Assembly (NCBI GenBank): GCA_963830485.1 | Contig: CAWHNE010000015.1 | Span: 124,001 to 188,000, forward strand | Direction of reading: 5' to 3' | Length of the DNA stretch: 64,000 nt | From: CAIWHR01 sp963830485 | GTDB lineage: Bacteria > Pseudomonadota > Gammaproteobacteria > Burkholderiales > Casimicrobiaceae | In this document: piece after piece, positions 44,948 to 53,138 of the stretch | Layout of the letters: every line of letters begins with the position of its first letter | Position numbering within the stretch: position 1 is the first letter of the stretch | Program-made: the position numbers and the translations under genes | The notes under the pieces: model-generated | Told to the model about the DNA's origin: nothing | Databases searched by the model: none | The model's input: only the letters and a program-made list of their open reading frames with translations

Positions 44948-45400
44948 TCAGAATCCCGCGGGCCAGATCGGGAGCTGGAGCTTGAGCCCGATCACGAACA
45001 CGCCAACGGCGAGCGCGGCGAGGATGCAGCCCGCGACGATCGACTCGCGCAGCCGGAACTCATGGCTCGCGGCGCTCGAGGCGACGATGAGGAGGATCGT
45101 CGACAGCACGACGCCGGCGTGATTGACGATCAGCCCGAACGCGGCGACGCTGGTGAGCACGACCAGCACCGGCCGCCACTTCCAGCCCGGCAATGGCGGG
45201 CCGTTGAAGCGTAGCGCCCGCAACGCGAGCGCGAGCCCCAGTAGAACGAGCAGGCCCCCGAGGATCCGCGGGAAATAGCCGGGCCCCATCCGCGCCGCAG
45301 TGCCGAGCGTGTAGTTGCTGCCGACGATGATGGCCCCGAGGCCGAAGGCGATGAAAAGCACGCCGGCGAAAAAATCCTTCGGATGGCGGATGAACGCCAT
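44948..45400 (-). CDS. tctB: Tripartite tricarboxylate transporter small permease TctB
   Basis: 150 residues with four transmembrane segments: FFAGVLFIAFGLGAIIVGSN first, then around residues 45-60, 78-105 and 115-135. The N-terminal GSNYTLGTAARMGPGYFPRI (residues 28-47) is the typical TctB loop. Start of the two-gene tctBA unit. Confidence 0.88.
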   Translation of the reverse strand: MAFIRHPKDFFAGVLFIAFGLGAIIVGSNYTLGTAARMGPGYFPRILGGLLVLLGLALALRALRFNGPPLPGWKWRPVLVVLTSVAAFGLIVNHAGVVLSTILLIVASSAASHEFRLRESIVAGCILAALAVGVFVIGLKLQLPIWPAGF

Positions 45401-45544
45401 GCACTCCTCCGTGCGCTAGGGGACCGGCGATTCGCGCACGACGGGGCCGTCTCTCCGCGGGCGGACCCGGTTCTCGCCGTCAGCGCCGCGTAAGAATAGC
45501 ATCGAACCGGCCGCCGTCCGCGGATGCGGGCGGGGGCACCGGGC

Positions 45545-45577
45545 ATGAAAAAAGGGGCAGGCGTACTCGCCTGCCCC
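45545..45577 (-). terminator. Rho-independent terminator after ppiC
   Basis: Read on the minus strand: GGGGCAGGCG, loop AGTA, CGCCTGCCCC, then TTTTTT. A perfect 10-bp stem at 45554-45577 about 50 bases after the ppiC stop. It ends the yciB-bolA-ppiC unit. Confidence 0.93.
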
Positions 45578-45626
45578 TGAGCCTGCGAACGGGGAAAGCG
45601 CTTGCGCGCCCGCCCGTGAGCCGGGC

Positions 45627-46457
45627 CTACATGCCGCCCTTGGCGCGCAGCTCGCGGAAGTAGATGTCGAGCTGCTGTCCCTGCATCCGCTGGGTGAGCT
45701 GGGGCTTCACCTCGTCGAACGGCGGGACCTTGGCTTCGCGGATGTCGTCGACCTCGATCACATGCCAGCCGAACTGCGTCTGCACCGGGACCGTCGTGAA
45801 CTTGCCCTTCGGCAGCTTGACCATCGCGTCGGAGAACGGTTTTACGAAATTGCCCGGCGCGTTCCAGTCGAGATCACCGCCGTTGGCCTTGGAGCCGGGA
45901 TCCTTCGAGCGCTCGGCGAGCTTCTCGAACTTGTCGCCCTTCTGCAGCGCGACGATGATCTCCTTCGCCTCGTCTTCCTTCTCGACGAGGATGTGGCGGA
46001 CCTTGTACTCCTTGTCGCCCATCTGCGCCTTGATCGCGTCGTATTCCTTGCGCAACGCTTCGTCGGGCACCGGGTGCCCCTTGATCCAGTCGGCGACATA
46101 GGCGCGCACGAGCACGGTCTGCGCGGTCAGGTCCATCTGCGTCTTGACGTCGGAATCCTTGTCGAGGCCCTTTTTCTTCGCCTCGCGCACGATGAGCTCG
46201 CGCGTGTTGAGCTCCTCGCGCAGCGCGTTGCGCATTTCGGGCGTGTCCGGCTGCCCCTGCGCGAGGCGCTCCTTCACGAGCAGGTCGAAGTACGCCTTCG
46301 GATAGAGATCCTTACTGGAAGCCGGCGCGGCCGCCTTCGCCGGGGCCGCGGGGGCGGCCTTGGCCGGCGCGGCGGCCTTGTCCTGCGCCAGCGCGGGTGC
46401 GCCAGCGAGCGCGACGATCGTCGCCGCGAGCGCAAGTGTGAGCGAATGCCTGGTCAT
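45627..46457 (-). CDS. Periplasmic parvulin-type peptidyl-prolyl isomerase
   Basis: 276 residues with a signal peptide ending in APALA before QDK, then an Ala/Pro/Lys-rich linker. The N-terminal chaperone-like helices precede one rotamase domain: YKVRHILVEKEDEAKEI near residue 148, SKANGGDLDW near 187 and FGWHVIEVDD near 232. It helps fold outer-membrane proteins. Its ATG overlaps the bolA stop (ATGA), and a strong terminator follows. In-frame sequence upstream overlaps bolA and is rejected. Confidence 0.9.
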   Translation of the reverse strand: MTRHSLTLALAATIVALAGAPALAQDKAAAPAKAAPAAPAKAAAPASSKDLYPKAYFDLLVKERLAQGQPDTPEMRNALREELNTRELIVREAKKKGLDKDSDVKTQMDLTAQTVLVRAYVADWIKGHPVPDEALRKEYDAIKAQMGDKEYKVRHILVEKEDEAKEIIVALQKGDKFEKLAERSKDPGSKANGGDLDWNAPGNFVKPFSDAMVKLPKGKFTTVPVQTQFGWHVIEVDDIREAKVPPFDEVKPQLTQRMQGQQLDIYFRELRAKGGM

Positions 46458-46771
46458 CGATGAAACGTCCTTTGTGGTTGGGTGGAAAATTCTTCCGGCG
46501 TCAGCGCGCTGATGGACAGCGCGTGAATCGGATGCGGTAGCAGGTCGGCCAGCTCGGTGAGCACCCGCTGGTGGCGGGCGAGCCGGGACAGCCCGGAAAA
46601 GGCTTCTGACACGACGAGCAGCGAAAAGTGCCCGGCGCCGCCGGCGGCCCCGGCGTGCCCCACGTGGGCCGCGCTGTCGTCGGTGATCTCGAGCTGCGTG
46701 GGGGCGAGCACGGCCAGCCGCGTGCGCAGAGCGGCGGGCACTTCGGTCAACGTCAGGGCAACGTCGGTCAA
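46454..46771 (-). CDS. bolA: BolA-family protein
   Basis: 105 residues from a TTG start that overlaps the yciB stop (TTGA). The BolA fold is visible in LEITDDSAAHVGHAG (conserved His), HFSLLVVSEAFSGLSRLARH and the loop ending IHALSISALTPEE. BolA proteins partner with monothiol glutaredoxins in Fe-S handling and affect morphology under stress. It sits between yciB and ppiC, an arrangement frequent in betaproteobacteria. Confidence 0.88.
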   Translation of the reverse strand: MTDVALTLTEVPAALRTRLAVLAPTQLEITDDSAAHVGHAGAAGGAGHFSLLVVSEAFSGLSRLARHQRVLTELADLLPHPIHALSISALTPEEFSTQPQRTFHR

Positions 46772-47301
46772 GACGCCTCCTCGCGCACGTGTCGCGCAAG
46801 CAGCATGCCCTGCGCCAACGCAAAGACGAGGAACAGGCCTATGCCGCCCCACACCTTGAAGTTGACCCAGGTATCGGTCGGATAGTTGAACGCCACGTAC
46901 CAGTTGGCAGTCGCCATGAACGCGAAGAACGCGACCCACGACCACGTGAGACGCGACCATACGGCCTCGGGTAGCGAGATGCCGGCCATCAGGTGCGCGA
47001 GCAGATTGCGGCCAAAGAAGAGCCGGCCACCCGCGAGGACGGCGCCAAAGAGCGCGTAGAGCACCGTCGGCTTCCACTTGATGAACACCTCGTCGTGCAG
47101 CAGCAGCGTCGCACCGCCGAACACGACGATGATGGCGAGCGACAGCCAGTTGATGATCGCGACGCGGCCGCGGCGCCACCGCAGATACGCGATCTGCACG
47201 AGGGATGCCGCGATCGCAACGCCGGTGGCGAAGTAGATGCCCTGCCACTTGAAAGCGACGAAGAAGAGGATGAGCGGAAAGTAGTCCGCGATCAATTGCA
47301 T
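46768..47301 (-). CDS. yciB: Inner-membrane septation protein YciB (IspA/IspZ)
   Basis: 177 residues with five hydrophobic segments. Starts MQLIADYFPLILFFVAFKWQ and contains HDEVFIKWKPTVLYALFG near residue 69 and WYVAFNYPTDTWVNFKVWG near 134, the family hallmarks. Involved in septation and envelope integrity. First gene of the yciB-bolA-ppiC unit. Confidence 0.93.
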   Translation of the reverse strand: MQLIADYFPLILFFVAFKWQGIYFATGVAIAASLVQIAYLRWRRGRVAIINWLSLAIIVVFGGATLLLHDEVFIKWKPTVLYALFGAVLAGGRLFFGRNLLAHLMAGISLPEAVWSRLTWSWVAFFAFMATANWYVAFNYPTDTWVNFKVWGGIGLFLVFALAQGMLLARHVREEAS

Positions 47302-47371
47302 AACTTTCCATTATACCCCGGCGGACCCCTTGCCGGCCAGCGCGGCCCTCGGGAGCCCACCGCGGGGAGCG

Positions 47372-47941
47372 CTAGCCGTGGGGTCCGGTCAGCCGCCGCA
47401 GTCGCGCCCAGTCGAACGCGGGACCGGGATCGGTCTTGCGTTCCGGCGCGACCGTCGAATGGCCGGTGACGTGCCCGATCGGGTAGCGGCGCGCGAGCGC
47501 CTTGAGCAGCCGCGCGAGCATCGCGTACTGCGCGGTTTCGTATGGCAGATCATCGGTACCTTCGAGCTCGACGCCGATGGAGAAGTCGTTGCAGTGTGCG
47601 CGACCGCGAAAGCGCGAAATGCCGGCGTGCCATGCGCGCTCCTCGCACGAGACGAACTGGACAAGGCGGCCGTCGCGGCGCACGAGGAAGTGCGCAGAGA
47701 CGTGGAGGTGCGCGATCGACGCGTAGTACGGGTGGGCGGCGGGGTCGAGCCGGTTGGTGAACAGCCGCGCGATCGCGTCGCCCCCGAACTCGCCGGGTGG
47801 CAGCGAGATGCCGTGGATCACGACGAGCGTGACGGGGGTTCCCGGCGGCCGCGCGTCGCGGTTCGGTGAGAGGATCTGCCGTGCGAGGTTCGCGTAGCCG
47901 CGCGCGTCGACGGTCAGACGAGGCCGGGCGTTGGATCCCAA
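47372..47941 (-). CDS. ampD: 1,6-anhydro-N-acetylmuramyl-L-alanine amidase AmpD
   Basis: 189 residues from a TTG at 47941, matching the family length; the frame is open to 48103, but that extension is not conserved-looking. Cytoplasmic zinc amidase of peptidoglycan recycling. Zinc ligands are seen in VVIHGISLPPGEFGG near residue 41 and in GHSTVAPERKTDPG near 168 (His and Asp), with a YASIAHLHVSAHFLVRRDG segment between. No ATG start is available near the N-terminus. Confidence 0.88.
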   Translation of the reverse strand: MGSNARPRLTVDARGYANLARQILSPNRDARPPGTPVTLVVIHGISLPPGEFGGDAIARLFTNRLDPAAHPYYASIAHLHVSAHFLVRRDGRLVQFVSCEERAWHAGISRFRGRAHCNDFSIGVELEGTDDLPYETAQYAMLARLLKALARRYPIGHVTGHSTVAPERKTDPGPAFDWARLRRLTGPHG

Positions 47942-48608
47942 ATCAGTCTCAGCAATGACGCGTACGGCGCCGAGTCGCGAGACCCCGATTGCTCGAGAGT
48001 CGGCCCATCGTCCGTTGCAATTCCATGAAAACGTTATGCGCAGCAGGCGGGCAGCTGTTGCCGAACCAAGATCACAACGCTCCCAGTGGTATGAGTGCAC
48101 CACCGAGGAATGCTTCTACCCCAAAGTATCCCACGATGTTGCTGGCGGGGCGGCAGACTCATCTCGAAGCCGCGAAGGAGCAGAATGGCGCGGTGCCGCT
48201 ATTCATGATCGCATTGCCATCCGAGACCGCGCAGACATTCGAACCCCCGCCGGCCTGCACGCCGAACCGCACGTATTCCCTGTCAGGACCGAGTGGCTGA
48301 CGACCGCAGTGCTTGCAGCCTAGAGCTTCGTGTGGCCGGTGGCTGGGTTGCGGCTCCCCTCGATGTTCGCGATGGTCGCCACGGCGCGGATGATAGGTCA
48401 GATTGGTGACGGGTGCGCAGGGTACTGACTTGCCGGATGACCGCGTCAACCAGGGATTGAGCTGCGGGGGCTCACCACTAAGCGCGCACCAGATAATCAA
48501 AGGGTTGCAGCGATGCAACCCTCTTTCATTCGGGGGGGCTAATGAGGCGCGCAGGCTGGCGGAGGAGCGAGCCAGCGGTCTTCGTCCGGGACGAAGCGGC
48601 GCTACCGG
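47942..48608. other. Gene-poor boundary region
   Basis: About 670 bases with no supported gene. Open frames up to 130 codons exist on both strands but have no recognisable protein pattern or good ribosome-binding site. It holds one strong hairpin near 48502. To the right, gene density falls and A/T content of intergenic DNA rises. Confidence 0.5.
48502..48530 (+). terminator. Terminator-like hairpin GGGTTGCA-GCGA-TGCAACCC
   Basis: Perfect 8-bp stem with a GNRA loop (48502-48521), followed by TCTTTCATT. No obvious gene ends just upstream, so it may remain from a lost gene or small RNA. Confidence 0.55.
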
Positions 48609-48902
48609 CTACGTCAATTCGTTAATTGCGCTCTTGACCGCCACGCCCACCAATTGTCGGTCGTCATCGGTATCTCCCATCACGGTATCCCAATGCAGAC
48701 GCACGTAGGCAGACCTGTGCTTGCTCTTCAGAACCAGCGTCTGCACGCCGCGTTGTTGGCCGAAAGCGTAGTCCGTGGCGTAGCCAAGAAGGTCGTGCAC
48801 GCCGGCCTGCCACATTCCCGCTTGAACTGCATCGATGACTGCAGCCATGCGTCGGTGGAATTCCCGAGGCACGTCGACCGTAAGCGGGTCTTTCTCGACC
48901 AT
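48609..48902 (-). CDS. Hypothetical protein
   Basis: 97 residues from ATG 48902 (MVEKDPLTVDVPREFHRRMA). Family not recognised. It looks like a compact globular protein: two helices (AAVIDAVQAGMWQAGVHDLL), an aromatic-rich middle (YATDYAFGQQRG) and a final acidic-to-helix segment. No leader or membrane segment. Ribosome-binding site is weak. Isolated gene. Confidence 0.5.
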   Translation of the reverse strand: MVEKDPLTVDVPREFHRRMAAVIDAVQAGMWQAGVHDLLGYATDYAFGQQRGVQTLVLKSKHRSAYVRLHWDTVMGDTDDDRQLVGVAVKSAINELT

Positions 48903-49018
48903 AGGTGAGTATCCGCGGTCGCGACCGTCACGCAAACAATCCGCATTCATGCGTTGACGGCGCTATCGAAGCGACTCCCGGCACCAACTATCCATCGGGT
49001 ACCGAGAGTCCTTGGCGT

Positions 49019-49462
49019 TCAGCTCTTCAATTTGAGCGAGACGCCTTGTGCTGCGAGCGTCAAACGGACGCCCTGCTGCGTGCCGTGCAAGCGAAGCACG
49101 ACACCATTTTCATTCTTCATGATCACGTCACTCGGGCCACCGGCCAATGCAATTCCCGCTTCGCCAGCGGCATAGTTTCCGCTGAAGTCCTCGATCTTGT
49201 TCAGATTGGAGACTTCTCCCGTCGCTGTAACCGTGGAGATACCCAAATCAAGGACGCTCAGTCCGTTTACGGAAAACGTATAGTTCTGACCCTTATAGCT
49301 CAGAGTGCCGTCTCCCCACGTTACACCGACTCCCGCCGCGACTGCTGAACTGGAAATCCGGACGGTGCCGGACGGGGCGGGTGCATCGGCCGCAGCAACC
49401 AGTGACACCATTCCCGCGCAACCGAGTGCCAAGGACCACATTACGAACGCTCGCTTGTTCAT
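49019..49462 (-). CDS. Secreted YSC84/EipA-like hypothetical protein
   Basis: 147 residues with a signal peptide (MNKRAFVMWSLALGCAG then VAAADAPAP). The mature part is glycine-rich beta structure: GVGVTWGDGTLSYKGQNYTF, LNKIEDFSGNYAAGEAGIAL and MKNENGVVLRLHGTQQGV. This pattern resembles DUF1134/EipA and YSC84-like envelope proteins, by recall and with moderate certainty. Probably periplasmic. Confidence 0.55.
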   Translation of the reverse strand: MNKRAFVMWSLALGCAGMVSLVAAADAPAPSGTVRISSSAVAAGVGVTWGDGTLSYKGQNYTFSVNGLSVLDLGISTVTATGEVSNLNKIEDFSGNYAAGEAGIALAGGPSDVIMKNENGVVLRLHGTQQGVRLTLAAQGVSLKLKS

Positions 49463-49870
49463 ATTTCTGCCTTATGGTTTGCGCCATCATTCCCGGTTGT
49501 TGGCTGAGGTAGTGTCCAGCGTGGGCCGGCTCAACCTTCATCTGCTACCGGTAGGATGCCGATGGCGAGTCAATTCGACAAAGCACGAGCGACATGCTGT
49601 GCAATCTGCCTTGAGACCTGATCACAGGATGGATGCCTACGTCTTCGCCGTCCGTACGGTGGCGCACATTGCGGTGGGCCGGCGCCGACAAGGCCAACGA
49701 GCGACCGCGCGCACCACGGATTGGTCCAGCGTGTCGACGCCGAGCCCAATTGGCCCCGTTGCGCGACCAGATCGCGCTCGGTCCAACGGAGTGCTGCATT
49801 GATCCGGTAACGGACGCCGAAATACTTGAATGAATTCAGGACGTGCCAGCGGAAACGCGAGTTACGAGCG
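49463..49870. other. Gene-free stretch
   Basis: About 400 bases. A minus-strand frame here contains ALRWTERDLVAQRG, which faintly recalls IS6-type transposases, but there is no supporting context. No gene is called. Confidence 0.4.
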
Positions 49871-50092
49871 CTACGGTTTCCTGTTGCCGAAGACCAGGAG
49901 CAACCCGCCAACCACGATTGCCCCGACCCCAGCCCAGACGGGAATGTTGATGGTCTCCTTGTCCTTGATCGACATCTCGATCGGACCGATCTTCAGGTCA
50001 TGTGTTTCTTTGGTGTAGGTGAAGCCGCCATACACCAGTGCCAGCACACCGGCCGCGATCAATACGATCGCCACCATTTTGACTGTACCCAT
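49871..50092 (-). CDS. DUF3185 family small membrane protein
   Basis: 73 residues with two transmembrane segments, MVAIVLIAAGVLALVYGGF at the start and VWAGVGAIVVGGLLLVFG at the end, joined by a charged TKETHDLKIGPIEMSIKDKE loop. This is the DUF3185 layout. The ATG at 50092 has a good GGAGG site seven bases upstream; the longer frame is rejected. Such proteins often occur in stress-gene clusters. Confidence 0.8.
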   Translation of the reverse strand: MGTVKMVAIVLIAAGVLALVYGGFTYTKETHDLKIGPIEMSIKDKETINIPVWAGVGAIVVGGLLLVFGNRKP

Positions 50093-50254
50093 TGCTCTAC
50101 CTCCAAATCCACCAGGCATTCCACAAGTCGACACTTGCAGACTACTCGGCACACCAAGCGAGGTCAATTCTGAGGGCGCGCCAGCCGTTGAGCAGTGTCA
50201 TCCGTGGCTGGTTAACCTCCAATACCCATCATCGCGCCGTTGGGGACAGGGGAC

Positions 50255-50292
50255 ACAAAAAGAAAGAGCCCCGACAGTCGAACTGCCGGGGC
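50255..50292 (-). terminator. Rho-independent terminator after the phasin gene
   Basis: On the minus strand GCCCCGGCAG pairs with CTGTCGGGGC (one G-U), followed by TCTTTCTTTTTGTG. Located about 55 bases after the phasin stop. Confidence 0.9.
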
Positions 50293-50347
50293 CCATTGCT
50301 CAATCAACGTTTCCTGCCGACGAATCGGAACCTGTGTCCCGACTGGC

Positions 50348-50836
50348 TCAGGAAACCTTGGCTTTCTTCTGTGCCGGCTGTCCGCCCACGCTCGCAATCG
50401 TCTTGGCGAGAAACTGCTTCACCGCGGTTGCGGCCGAATCGCGCCCGTCGGCGATGGCCTTCACGTACTGCTCCATGTATTGCTGCGTTTCCTTGGTGTA
50501 CTTGCTGAAGGGTTCGCCCATCAGGTCCGCCATCTTGGCCTGAGTTTGCGGCACCGTTTCAAATCCTATGCGCGACACTTCCAGAACCCGGCGGACGTTC
50601 GCCTGATATAGGTTCGCCCATTCGGCGAGCATCGAGCCGGAGTCCTTCGTAGTCAGCAGCGATTTGAGGTATTTCGCGTTCTCGGCAAACGCGGCGTTGG
50701 CCGCGTCACTTTGCAGCTTGAACAGGCGCTCGTTGGCTTCGGCCATTACGATGGCCATGCGGAGTGCCTTGTCGACATTAACGTCACGAGTGGCGAGGGC
50801 AGTCGGATTCTGAATGTGTTGGGTATGAGTGGACAT
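50348..50836 (-). CDS. Phasin family protein
   Basis: 162 residues, all-helical, no signal peptide. MAEANERLFKLQSDAANAAF near residue 32, then LLTTKDSGSMLAEWANLYQA and TKETQQYMEQYVKAIADGRD near 114, with a Lys/Gln/Ala-rich C-terminus. These are features of phasins that coat polyhydroxyalkanoate granules or act as general stress chaperones. Single gene with its own terminator. It implies PHA metabolism elsewhere in the genome. Confidence 0.82.
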   Translation of the reverse strand: MSTHTQHIQNPTALATRDVNVDKALRMAIVMAEANERLFKLQSDAANAAFAENAKYLKSLLTTKDSGSMLAEWANLYQANVRRVLEVSRIGFETVPQTQAKMADLMGEPFSKYTKETQQYMEQYVKAIADGRDSAATAVKQFLAKTIASVGGQPAQKKAKVS

Positions 50837-51237
50837 GTGTTGCCCTTTGAGAGACCACTAACGCTACATAGGAGATCCCATATAGATATTTCGCTTGGAC
50901 TTAGGCAAGTGCGCAGCAGCGCGCAGGAGTCATAAGCGAAGTACGCCAGGTGCTCGACCGGCTATGAGTCGGCATCGCGCAAGCTAGGGGGATGCCTGGG
51001 GGATCGCCAAGGGTTGCAAGTCCAACCTGGCGTGGGCGGAAGGGCTGAAGCTGCCCTCTCCGTTGAGCGCTCACTATACCATGCGCGAGACGAGAAATGG
51101 GCTGAGTAGAGAAGACTTTGATGGGCCTCAATGAAGGCCCGGCCCATTCGCGTCCCCTTGTTCGCTCGCGGCTCATTGGTGCAACAGCGCAACCCAACAG
51201 GCAGTGCAATGGACTATTCTCACGTTGATCCGAAACC
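50837..51237. other. Intergenic region between divergent phasin and epimerase-like genes
   Basis: 400 bases. The left end must hold the phasin promoter; an AT-rich segment (CCCATATAGATATTTCGC near 50877) is the best candidate. A GGGCCTCAATGAAGGCCCGG hairpin lies near 51123. No gene is supported in either strand. Confidence 0.4.
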
Positions 51238-52029
51238 ATGAACGTACCGATCACCGGAACGCGCTCCGAACTCGGCAGGATCCTGGTGCGGCGGCGTGCG
51301 GCCAGCGCAACCGAAAACATCCACGTCGACCTTGCCGGACAGCGGGCAAACAGCCTGTTGCACGACGGCCATGCCTGGAAGGACTTCGCCCGCACGGCGC
51401 TGGCCGGAACGCGCCGTGCGATGCGCTCGGCTCGAAACGACGGCGCGCCGATGCTCGTCCACGCGAGCTTCGCGTTAGTGCATGCCATCGAGCGCGGGGC
51501 CAGCCTCAAGGAGCCGCTACGCTCGTCGGTCGATGCGATCCTCGAATGCGAAGCGCTGGCGCTGTCAGGCCCGGTGCCCGCCTGTGTCGTGCGCCTCGGC
51601 TATCTGTACGGCCCCGAGAGCGCTGATCTGCGCGCCTATCGCACCGCTTTCCGTCTCGGCCGACCGTACTGGTCCGGTCCGTCCAAGGCGCTGCAGTATC
51701 ACCTCCATCAGCTCGATGCCGCGGCGGCGTTGCTCGCCGCAGGCAGACCAGGAAACGTCGGCAAGATCCTCTACGCCACCGACGGTCGCGCGGTTTCGTT
51801 CATGCGGCTGATGGATGCGTTCGCGCATCGGGTTGGCCGGCGAACCCCGCTGCATCTACCGTTGTTCTCGAAGCCCATCGCCAAAGTGATCATTCGCGAA
51901 GAACACATGCAGCAAACGGCGCTGGGCATGCCACCTCGGGCGCCGTCCCCACGCGTACCGGGATGGAAACCGACGTTCCAGGACTACCGGAATGGCCTCG
52001 ATCAGGTCATCGAAGCCTGGGGCGACTGA
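51238..52029 (+). CDS. NAD-dependent epimerase/dehydratase-like protein (extended SDR, degenerate N-terminus)
   Basis: 263 residues. The N-terminus (VPITGTRSELGRILVRR) resembles a Rossmann start but lacks the full glycine pattern. The middle (CVVRLGYLYGPESADLRAYR) and HLHQLDAAAALLAAGRPG with GKILYATDGRAVSF match the C-terminal half of NAD-dependent epimerase/dehydratases. It is shorter than usual and the YxxxK pair is not obvious, so activity is doubtful; a degraded copy is possible. It has a different neighbourhood from any sugar pathway. Confidence 0.6.
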   Translation: MNVPITGTRSELGRILVRRRAASATENIHVDLAGQRANSLLHDGHAWKDFARTALAGTRRAMRSARNDGAPMLVHASFALVHAIERGASLKEPLRSSVDAILECEALALSGPVPACVVRLGYLYGPESADLRAYRTAFRLGRPYWSGPSKALQYHLHQLDAAAALLAAGRPGNVGKILYATDGRAVSFMRLMDAFAHRVGRRTPLHLPLFSKPIAKVIIREEHMQQTALGMPPRAPSPRVPGWKPTFQDYRNGLDQVIEAWGD

Positions 52030-52121
52030 GCCGGCACAGGGCGTTGATCGTACGGTCAAGCCGCGGGTCGTGGCGCGCTCTGCATCCTGCGGCCGGCGCC
52101 ACTTCGTCTACGCAGTCCTCT

Positions 52122-52523
52122 TCAGATCCGTTTTGCGGGCTTCTTGGCGCTCCTCTTCACGGTCGTCTTTTTCGTGGCTGGCTTGCGGGTCGTCTTCTTC
52201 GTGACCTTCTTCCTCATGGTCCTCTTCCCCTCGAGCGGCGGGCTCGCAACCTGCTTCACGGCTCGTTTCGTTGCCCGCCGTACTGCCGCGACCGCACCCC
52301 CCACCGACCGCTGCATGGACTTGACGGCATCCGATGCCGCTTTTCTGACCTTCTTCTCGACGGGGCCTTGTGCGGCCACTTTCTCGGCTTTCGATTTGTG
52401 GCGCATGTCAGCGGCGTGAGCGCGCTTATAGGTCTGGATGTCCTTGAACTTCCCGCTGGCGTCACGGACGGCATAGAGCTTGGTGCCGGATCGGCTTCTC
52501 ATCGTGGTACGTCGTATGGCCAT
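52122..52523 (-). CDS. Basic histone-H1-like protein
   Basis: 133 residues. The N-terminal part (SGTKLYAVRDASGKFKDIQT) followed by AHAADMRHKSKAE is a conserved short domain seen in small basic proteins. The C-terminal half is Lys/Arg/Ala/Thr-rich (KKVTKKTTRKPATKKTTVKR), like bacterial H1 or AlgP-type tails that bind DNA. Good GGAGG ribosome-binding site. Probably nucleoid-associated, by inference from composition. Confidence 0.7.
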   Translation of the reverse strand: MAIRRTTMRSRSGTKLYAVRDASGKFKDIQTYKRAHAADMRHKSKAEKVAAQGPVEKKVRKAASDAVKSMQRSVGGAVAAVRRATKRAVKQVASPPLEGKRTMRKKVTKKTTRKPATKKTTVKRSAKKPAKRI

Positions 52524-52943
52524 AGTGCCTCCTGTCCGTCATTCGCGGCATCGGCGCAACATGGCGCCGGACATCTGCAATTATTCATGACGCGAAGCGT
52601 TTTGTCAGCATAGCTAGTCAAGTTCCCTAATCCGCGGATACAACCCCACCGCGACACGTAGAGTCCGGCAACGCCTTGCCGAAGACGTCAATCGGGAAAG
52701 TCTGCGCCGTTCGTCCTGCCATCGGTCTTTCTACACCGATGCTCCTTTCCGGCACCCCTGGTGCTACATGCGCGACCGTCTCTCGACCAGTCGGTGGCGA
52801 TGACTGTATGCGATAAGGTGATCCGGCCCCCGACGATTCGGTTACCCAAATCCATGCGCTCGTTACAAGGCGCACGGACAATTCGGGCCGAGAGATATCT
52901 ACCGCTTAGACGGCATCCTTCGCATGGAGAAGTAGCGCTGAAG
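52524..52943. other. Intergenic region containing an acyl-CoA ligase remnant
   Basis: 420 bases. Apart from the ligase scrap at 52633-52715 no gene is supported. Open frames of 70-80 codons here lack ribosome-binding sites and family patterns. Confidence 0.45.
52633..52715 (+). pseudogene. 3' remnant of a fatty-acid-CoA ligase gene
   Basis: The plus strand reads GYN then, one frame over, HVESGNALPKTSIGKV, matching the end of acyl-CoA synthetases (HVEFRNVLPKTPIGKV in the intact gene at 56.5-58.2 kb). The DNA words TTGCCGAAGACG and ATCGGGAAAGT are identical in both places. Only about 28 codons survive, with a frame change and no start. Confidence 0.7.
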
Positions 52944-53138
52944 TCAGGCCTTCTTCACTGCGTCCTTCACGTCTTGCTTGACGTCGCCAACCGCTGCTTG
53001 CGCTTCACCAAGAATCTTCTCAACCTTGCCTTTTTCTTCCAGCTTCTCGTTGCCCACGAGCTTGCCGGCGACTTCCTTGATCATGCCTTTCACTTCCTTG
53101 ACGCGGCCTTTGACTTGGGTCTTGTTCATCATGCTCAT
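52944..53138 (-). CDS. CsbD family stress protein
   Basis: 64 residues starting MSMMNKTQVKGRVKEVKG, then EVAGKLVGNEKLEEKGKVEK and a repeat-like QDVKDAVKKA end. The alternating charged amphipathic pattern is diagnostic of CsbD-like proteins, which are induced by general stress. A CAGGAG ribosome-binding site precedes the start. Function unknown. Confidence 0.88.
   Translation of the reverse strand: MSMMNKTQVKGRVKEVKGMIKEVAGKLVGNEKLEEKGKVEKILGEAQAAVGDVKQDVKDAVKKA

Noticed and set aside
47989..48518. Overlapping plus- and minus-strand frames of 100-120 codons
   Set aside because: No ribosome-binding site, no recognisable protein pattern, and both strands are equally open.
49570..49870. Possible IS6-family transposase remnant (ALRWTERDLVAQRG)
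   Set aside because: Only a short faint likeness, without terminal repeats or catalytic residues.
50901..51509. 202-codon minus-strand frame
   Set aside because: Most of it lies opposite the epimerase-like gene and the rest shows no family pattern.
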